Part shown: in pieces, positions 7,020-11,482 of the stretch
Position numbering within the stretch: position 1 is the first letter of the stretch
Layout of the letters: the number at the start of each line of letters is the position of its first letter
Assembly: GCA_011682565.1 (NCBI GenBank)
Contig: JAACEJ010000044.1
Coordinates: forward strand, 1-11,482
DNA: 11,482 bases
Reading direction: 5' to 3'
Source of the DNA: Actinomycetota bacterium
Lineage (GTDB): Bacteria > Zhuqueibacterota > Zhuqueibacteria > Residuimicrobiales > Krinioviventaceae
The notes under the pieces: generated by a model
The model's database searches: none
The model's input: the letters and a program-made list of their open reading frames with translations, nothing else
Told to the model about the DNA's origin: nothing
Made by a program: the position numbers and the translations under genes

Positions 7020-8042
7020 TTAGCTGCCAAGAGCCTTTTGTGTTGACTTGCCAATACTAAATTTGCTAGGCAAAATAATCTTTTTATACTTGTGTTCATC
7101 AGGCGATTGAATATGTTGGAATAACAAGTCAAAGGCGCGCTTGCCCAATTGACCTATTGGTTGAGAGATGCTGGTTAACGGGTATGATAAATAAGGGGTG
7201 GATTTCATGTTCGTGAAACCTACAACGGAAACATCATCAGGAACCGATAATCCTGCTTCAAAAATAGCCTCGAGGGCTCCTACAACAATTACATTCGCAG
7301 AGACCAACAGAGCCGTTGGTTTTTCCGGCAAATTTAAAATTTCTTTTGTTGCTTTATAGCCGCCCTCGATGGTACATCCATTGCCGACAATAAGATCCTG
7401 GTCGATCTGCATATTATATTTTGCAAGCGCCCCTTTATATCCTTTCTCTCTATCCTGGATTGCAGAAGATGCTTTGCGTCCACGAATAAATCCAATGCGG
7501 CTATGCCCTAATTTTATCAAGTATTCTACTGCTTTAAACACATCATTATAATCGTCAGTGACGACTGCGTTTGTCTCAAAATCATCGAAATATCGACTGG
7601 CAAGAACAAAAGGAAAATTCTCCTCTATTAATTCTTCAAAGTGATCCTTTGAATCCTGGACGGGCGTTATAACCAATCCTTCGATTCTTCGTCTTTTGAG
7701 CATTTGTATAAAATTTATTTCTTTTTCCTGGATTTCGTCGGTATTGCAAATAATGAAACTATAATCTTTTTTCTCACATTCAATCCCAAGACTTCGAGCC
7801 ATACCGGCATAAAATGGGTTAAGTATGTCGGGAATGATCAAGCCAATTGTTTGCGTCTTTTGAAGTCGTAAATTGCGTGCCATCTCATTGGGCGAATAAT
7901 TAAATTTTTTGACCGTTTCAAATATCAATTTTCGTGTTTTTTCGCTCACATTAAAATTGTCGTATTTACCGCTTAATACACGCGAAACAGTGGAAGGATG
8001 AACGCCTACCTTTTTTGCGATATCTTTTAATGTGACCGCCAA
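7020..8042 (-). CDS. LacI-family transcriptional repressor
   Basis: A 340-residue repressor of typical family length. The N-terminal helix-turn-helix is TLKDIAKKVGVHPSTVSRVL at residues 4-23. The hinge PNEMARNLRLQ (51-61) carries Leu58 at the position that in PurR and LacI wedges into the central CpG of the operator. From about residue 65 a periplasmic-binding-protein-like ligand domain follows (TIGLIIPDILNPFYAG, EGLVITPV, GHSRIGFIRG, DDVSVVGF, TSISQPIGQLGKRAFDLL). The start is TTG 8042: AAGGAG lies 5 nt upstream and no better ATG precedes the helix-turn-helix. Its promoter region holds the palindrome TAAATCGATTTA, whose core recurs at the TonB operon promoter, so autoregulation plus control of that operon is likely. 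Relatives mostly sense sugars or nucleobases; the effector here is unknown. Confidence 0.95.
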   Translation of the reverse strand: MAVTLKDIAKKVGVHPSTVSRVLSGKYDNFNVSEKTRKLIFETVKKFNYSPNEMARNLRLQKTQTIGLIIPDILNPFYAGMARSLGIECEKKDYSFIICNTDEIQEKEINFIQMLKRRRIEGLVITPVQDSKDHFEELIEENFPFVLASRYFDDFETNAVVTDDYNDVFKAVEYLIKLGHSRIGFIRGRKASSAIQDREKGYKGALAKYNMQIDQDLIVGNGCTIEGGYKATKEILNLPEKPTALLVSANVIVVGALEAIFEAGLSVPDDVSVVGFTNMKSTPYLSYPLTSISQPIGQLGKRAFDLLFQHIQSPDEHKYKKIILPSKFSIGKSTQKALGS

Positions 8043-8047
8043 TTGAA

Positions 8048-8053
8048 CTCCTT
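8048..8053 (-). promoter_or_regulatory. Ribosome binding site fixing the TTG start of lacI-type gene
   Basis: AAGGAG on the minus strand, 5 nt before TTG 8042. It is the strongest ribosome binding site in this region and supports a non-ATG start, with the helix-turn-helix beginning at residue 4 as is usual in LacI proteins. Confidence 0.8.
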
Positions 8054-8061
8054 GTTGTCAA

Positions 8062-8073
8062 TAAATCGATTTA
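8062..8073. promoter_or_regulatory. Predicted autoregulatory operator of the LacI-family gene
   Basis: TAAATCGATTTA is a perfect 12-bp palindrome with a central CpG. It lies 20 bp before the TTG start and about 11-22 bp downstream of the predicted start of transcription. Its core AAATCGATT is identical to the core in the palindrome at the TonB operon promoter. LacI-family genes are often autoregulated through such sites. Confidence 0.7.
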
Positions 8074-8090
8074 GGAAAAGGTTTTCTCTA

Positions 8091-8119
8091 AATATAATAT
8101 AATACGATGCAAGTATCAA
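8091..8119 (-). promoter_or_regulatory. Predicted promoter of the LacI-family gene
   Basis: On the minus strand, TTGATA (8114-8119) and TATATT (8091-8096) are separated by 17 bp, a good sigma-70 fit. It lies in the 90-bp gap after the PorU-like gene, so the repressor gene can be transcribed on its own. The AT-rich surroundings offer other possible -10 boxes, so exact placement is uncertain. Confidence 0.55.
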
Positions 8120-8132
8120 GTGCTATTTCCCT

Positions 8133-11100
8133 TTATCGGGCTATTATCAGTTTTCCAAACGCCTCAGAATGATCAGACCCTTCAGAACGAATAAATGGTG
8201 AATCAAGCCGGTGTGCAATTATTTTATACAGGTAAACGCCATTTGCTAACGGATCGCCGTCGGCATCGGTGCAATTCCAGGGTTCTTCAGGGAAAGAATT
8301 AAATCCTCTTTCGCCAAAGCCGCTTATAGACAGGATTCGCCTGCCGGCAACAGTGTAAATATTAATGGTTATCTCACAGTCGCAACTTAGATCAAAAGTG
8401 AAAAAAGTCGCGCCTTGTGATGGATTCGGATAAGATAACACGTTGCGTATACTAAGGTCTTTTGGGATCACCATAATCTCAGCATTCCAAAAGCCGGGAT
8501 TCAGAGCATTATCCCAGACAGTGAATGAGAGAGTATGTTTTCCAACCGGTAGTTCCTCAATTTTATAGCTGAATCGTCCTGTACTTTTATTATTATCCTC
8601 AAAATGAAAAAACTGATTTGGCTCAAAACCCGGTAATGTTTCGCCATCAATTTTCAGCGTCATAGAGTAAACGGAAGAAAATGGTTGAAAAATACCGCTG
8701 GCTTGATCAACAATTCTTCCCTCGAGTGAAAATGGTGTTGTGACGGTAATATCCGACTCGCCGGAAGTTACTTCCATTCCTGCGATAGAAATGCTGACGT
8801 TGGGACCAATACTATCTCTATGGGCTCCACGGATAAGAGAATCTGTTTGAACGTATAAGGAGTCAACGCTGCCGACAAAACTTGAAATCGAATTGCCGCC
8901 TATGTTTTCCTGCCAGGCACACGCAGCAACCCTGCCGAACTGTCCACCTGCGCTTGTATCCGCTGTGGTAAAAAAATCGCTTTCAAAAAAACCTTGCTTC
9001 ACCTTTGCTACGCCTTTATAAAGAAGCTTGCCCGGCCACTTGTACTGAATGTCGCCAAATTGCATGTTTACAGCAGAATCATATAAGCGAATTGAGCAAA
9101 TACCATCAAAGTCGGTTATGCGATTACCGTTGGTTTGTACCTCACCTTTAATTGTTACTCTCTTTGTCAGAGCAATTGAATCGGGATGGACTTGCAGGGC
9201 TATGGAACTTTTGGGTATGGCTAAACGTTGGGCCGGATCACCAAGCAAAAACATGATTTCGGTTTGATCGGGAAATCCACCCATCGTTTTTGCTTCAAGC
9301 AATGTCTGGCCAATAGAAAGAGCCGCGCGGGTGGAATCAGCGAAAAGGCGCTGATAGAACTCCTCATTAACTCGAAATGAAGCCGCATGCATGGTCCAGC
9401 GGGCTGAGCCGATGCATGAAATAGCACCTCCTTGCGGGTGAAGCAATAAATATTCTCCTGAACTGACAATGCGCGGATCATCGAGCAAAGCCATCTCGCA
9501 TGTGCCGGCAAAAAACAGGGGAAGCCGACTACCATTTTGTACTTTAGCCAAATCAATAGGCGTACGAAAAAGATTTTCATGCGCGAACATATTCCAGTTG
9601 GCGTGGCCAAGAAAATTGATGTACAACGTCCCCTGGTTTATTGTTGATATAAAGTCGGCCTTTGCCAGGGGTTTGTCGAACACGCGGTTCCAGGAATAGT
9701 GATTCAGGTAGATTTTTCGTAAATCAAAGTCTTGCGTCGCTTTTAAATTCGCCAGCTTTTCGGTGTCTCTTAAAAATACCATATCTTCAGGGAAGAAATC
9801 TTGTTTGCGGTAACTGTCGTCAGCCAGCAAGGTGATGACACTTCGCCAACGTCCTGAGGGCAGGGAGGTGTCATAGTTGATGATCTTTTCGACTACAACA
9901 GCCAGTTCTTCTGTGGACTTTACCGGCAAGCGGCCGATGATCATGTCCATTTTTCGATCATTGGTCAGATTAACGAACCAGTCATCGCTTACTTTAATAT
10001 TATTTTCGTAAGAGGGTACAAGCAGAGGCAATCCAAGGTTTAAATTATCCTTATAATCAAAAGTTGCATCGCCGACGAGAAGAACGTAACCTGGTGCCCG
10101 ATTCCAGTTCTCAAAAGCATACTTAAAAAAGTTCCGGATAGCGACGGGATCCACAAGACCATTTGAAAATTGATCATAAATATCCGAGGTCGTAATCATT
10201 TGAACCTTTGGAATTCCATGATGGGGCCAATATGAAGGGTTCTGTCGATGTGCCGCTAGTCGATCAATTTCGGGGCCGAGCAGCGATTCATGTGTGATGA
10301 TTAGATAATCCGCTTCGTTATCAGTGGAGAGCAAGTTGAAACGATGGCCTGCCGCTACAGGTAAAATGGATGCGGGCCGTTGGTATTTCTGCGGGATCAA
10401 AGCAATATAATAGCGCTCATCATCCGAGATAACAGAATCAACAAATGTAACAGCCATGGTCGACGTATCGACAGTAACACCGGCCATTTGCGTAACGGAG
10501 AATGGATCTGAAATATCGTAAATCATAACATCGTCACTATTAAATCCATCAATCTCATATTGAAGTTTGCCATTGCGTGCGGAAGATGAGAATGTCAGTG
10601 AACTATCGACTGCTGTCAGGTGTTGCCAAAACGTCAGTTCATACCAGTCAAAACCGACTGAACTTTGGTCGCCTTGTAATCTGAGCATTAAAGTGTTTTT
10701 GCCTTTTTGCAATATTTCGTCGAGATCACATTCCACAGTTTTTCCCAGTGTATAGCTGATATCGACATTTTTTAAGAACTGTCCATTCAGATAAATATCA
10801 AGCAGATGATGATTTTCGCCCAGGCCTTTGAGCCGCAATAAAAGTTTTCCCGCTTTGTCCGCAATCACATCATTAAGGTAAACAGGGTAGCGGCGCATTG
10901 CCGAACCACTCAGCACGTCCCACATCCAGTCGATACCGGAATTTCCCGGAAGTGTTTTTTCCTTTTCTTCGAATTGGCGTGCAAGAAAATCATGGACAAC
11001 CTGCAATTGAGAATTTGAATTTTTGTTGATTTCACGCGTGGACATTTTTTTTCGCTCGCCTTGCCCGACATGAAGCCAATATATATTTTCATTTGTATAA

Positions 11101-11482
11101 TGGTTGATATAATGCCGTTGTCCGGTTTTTGTTTTTTCCCAGCCGGATGCAGATTGAGCATAGAATAGTAAAGCATCGTTTGCATCGAACAGACCATTGC
11201 GGTTTTTATCCCAAAAGCGTGTGGCGATTTGCCGAAGAGCGGGTGTTGGAGACGTCAGTTGCGGATTTAATTCGCGGCCACCGCCATAATAAATTTGCAA
11301 TTGACCGGCATTCACACCGTCGGTGGAGACACCAAGTTCTTGAAGCCTCTGTCCGTCGATCTGATAAATGCCTTCCTTGCCGATAGCGATTTTAAACCAC
11401 AAACCGGATTCATTGGAAGTGGGAATCTGCCTGGATAATAATGTCCGGCGAGATTTTCGTTTCATCGAGTAATTTAAAAACG
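8133..11482 (-). CDS. porU: PorU-like type IX secretion sortase, C25 (gingipain-family) peptidase; 5' end probably outside window
   Basis: A cysteine peptidase of family C25. PorU is the surface sortase that removes the C-terminal signal of type IX cargo and attaches the cargo to lipopolysaccharide. Numbering from ATG 11465: an N-terminal beta-rich part opens with WFKIAIGKEGIYQIDGQRL, a start typical of PorU. The peptidase domain spans about 385-745. It contains catalytic His621 in INFLGHANW and Cys656 in LFFAGTCEMALLDDP, then GAISCIGSARW and LLGDPAQRL. Ig-like regions follow, and a FlgD/type IX-like C-terminal domain fills about 1000-1110 (YPNPSQGATFFTF, ANGVYLYKI, ending GKLIIAR). The length suits PorU. 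The ATG at 11465 lacks a ribosome binding site, no signal peptide follows it, and the frame is open upstream to the window edge; I therefore treat the 5' end as missing. The usual GHG is GHA here. Another C25 surface protease is the main alternative. Confidence 0.85.
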   Translation of the reverse strand, partial: FLNYSMKRKSRRTLLSRQIPTSNESGLWFKIAIGKEGIYQIDGQRLQELGVSTDGVNAGQLQIYYGGGRELNPQLTSPTPALRQIATRFWDKNRNGLFDANDALLFYAQSASGWEKTKTGQRHYINHYTNENIYWLHVGQGERKKMSTREINKNSNSQLQVVHDFLARQFEEKEKTLPGNSGIDWMWDVLSGSAMRRYPVYLNDVIADKAGKLLLRLKGLGENHHLLDIYLNGQFLKNVDISYTLGKTVECDLDEILQKGKNTLMLRLQGDQSSVGFDWYELTFWQHLTAVDSSLTFSSSARNGKLQYEIDGFNSDDVMIYDISDPFSVTQMAGVTVDTSTMAVTFVDSVISDDERYYIALIPQKYQRPASILPVAAGHRFNLLSTDNEADYLIITHESLLGPEIDRLAAHRQNPSYWPHHGIPKVQMITTSDIYDQFSNGLVDPVAIRNFFKYAFENWNRAPGYVLLVGDATFDYKDNLNLGLPLLVPSYENNIKVSDDWFVNLTNDRKMDMIIGRLPVKSTEELAVVVEKIINYDTSLPSGRWRSVITLLADDSYRKQDFFPEDMVFLRDTEKLANLKATQDFDLRKIYLNHYSWNRVFDKPLAKADFISTINQGTLYINFLGHANWNMFAHENLFRTPIDLAKVQNGSRLPLFFAGTCEMALLDDPRIVSSGEYLLLHPQGGAISCIGSARWTMHAASFRVNEEFYQRLFADSTRAALSIGQTLLEAKTMGGFPDQTEIMFLLGDPAQRLAIPKSSIALQVHPDSIALTKRVTIKGEVQTNGNRITDFDGICSIRLYDSAVNMQFGDIQYKWPGKLLYKGVAKVKQGFFESDFFTTADTSAGGQFGRVAACAWQENIGGNSISSFVGSVDSLYVQTDSLIRGAHRDSIGPNVSISIAGMEVTSGESDITVTTPFSLEGRIVDQASGIFQPFSSVYSMTLKIDGETLPGFEPNQFFHFEDNNKSTGRFSYKIEELPVGKHTLSFTVWDNALNPGFWNAEIMVIPKDLSIRNVLSYPNPSQGATFFTFDLSCDCEITINIYTVAGRRILSISGFGERGFNSFPEEPWNCTDADGDPLANGVYLYKIIAHRLDSPFIRSEGSDHSEAFGKLIIAR

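Overview
The window reads as chromosomal DNA of an AT-rich, Gram-negative bacterium of the Bacteroidetes-Chlorobi-Calditrichota/KSB1 type. Four things point there: a TonB-dependent receptor with an N-terminal carboxypeptidase-regulatory-like domain, a PorV/PorQ-family outer-membrane protein, a PorU-type (family C25) type IX secretion sortase, and a Kdo-activating enzyme that implies lipopolysaccharide. The exact phylum is inferred from protein style and was not tested. All six genes lie on the minus strand, so transcription runs from right to left.

Right part (11482 to 8133): a PorU-like C25 peptidase with a C-terminal FlgD/Ig-like sorting domain. Its frame is still open at the right edge and the first ATG has no ribosome binding site, so its true start and signal peptide probably lie outside the window. 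Middle (8132 to 6191): a LacI-family repressor with a TTG start and its own promoter and operator, followed by kdsB (CMP-Kdo synthetase). Left part (6190 to 1): a regulatory region, then a tight three-gene operon. The operon holds a TonB-dependent receptor, a PorV/PorQ-family barrel protein 15 bp later, and a secreted protein ending (within the window) in a fibronectin type III domain 34 bp after that. This last gene runs off the left edge.

The most interesting signal is regulatory. The operon is preceded by a textbook sigma-70 promoter (TTGACA, 17 bp, TATAAT). At its start site sits a perfect inverted repeat with 11-bp arms built from two AATCGATT cores. A perfect 12-bp palindrome with the same core (TAAATCGATTTA) lies just downstream of the predicted lacI promoter, and a weaker third copy lies just upstream of the operon's -35 box. 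This suggests that the LacI protein represses both itself and the outer-membrane operon, probably in response to a small (sugar-like) ligand. The receptor, PorV-like protein and secreted FN3 protein together look like a nutrient-capture module organised like SusCD but without a SusD lipoprotein in the window. The substrate is not visible from the sequence. No tRNA, rRNA, CRISPR array, insertion sequence or clear rho-independent terminator was seen.
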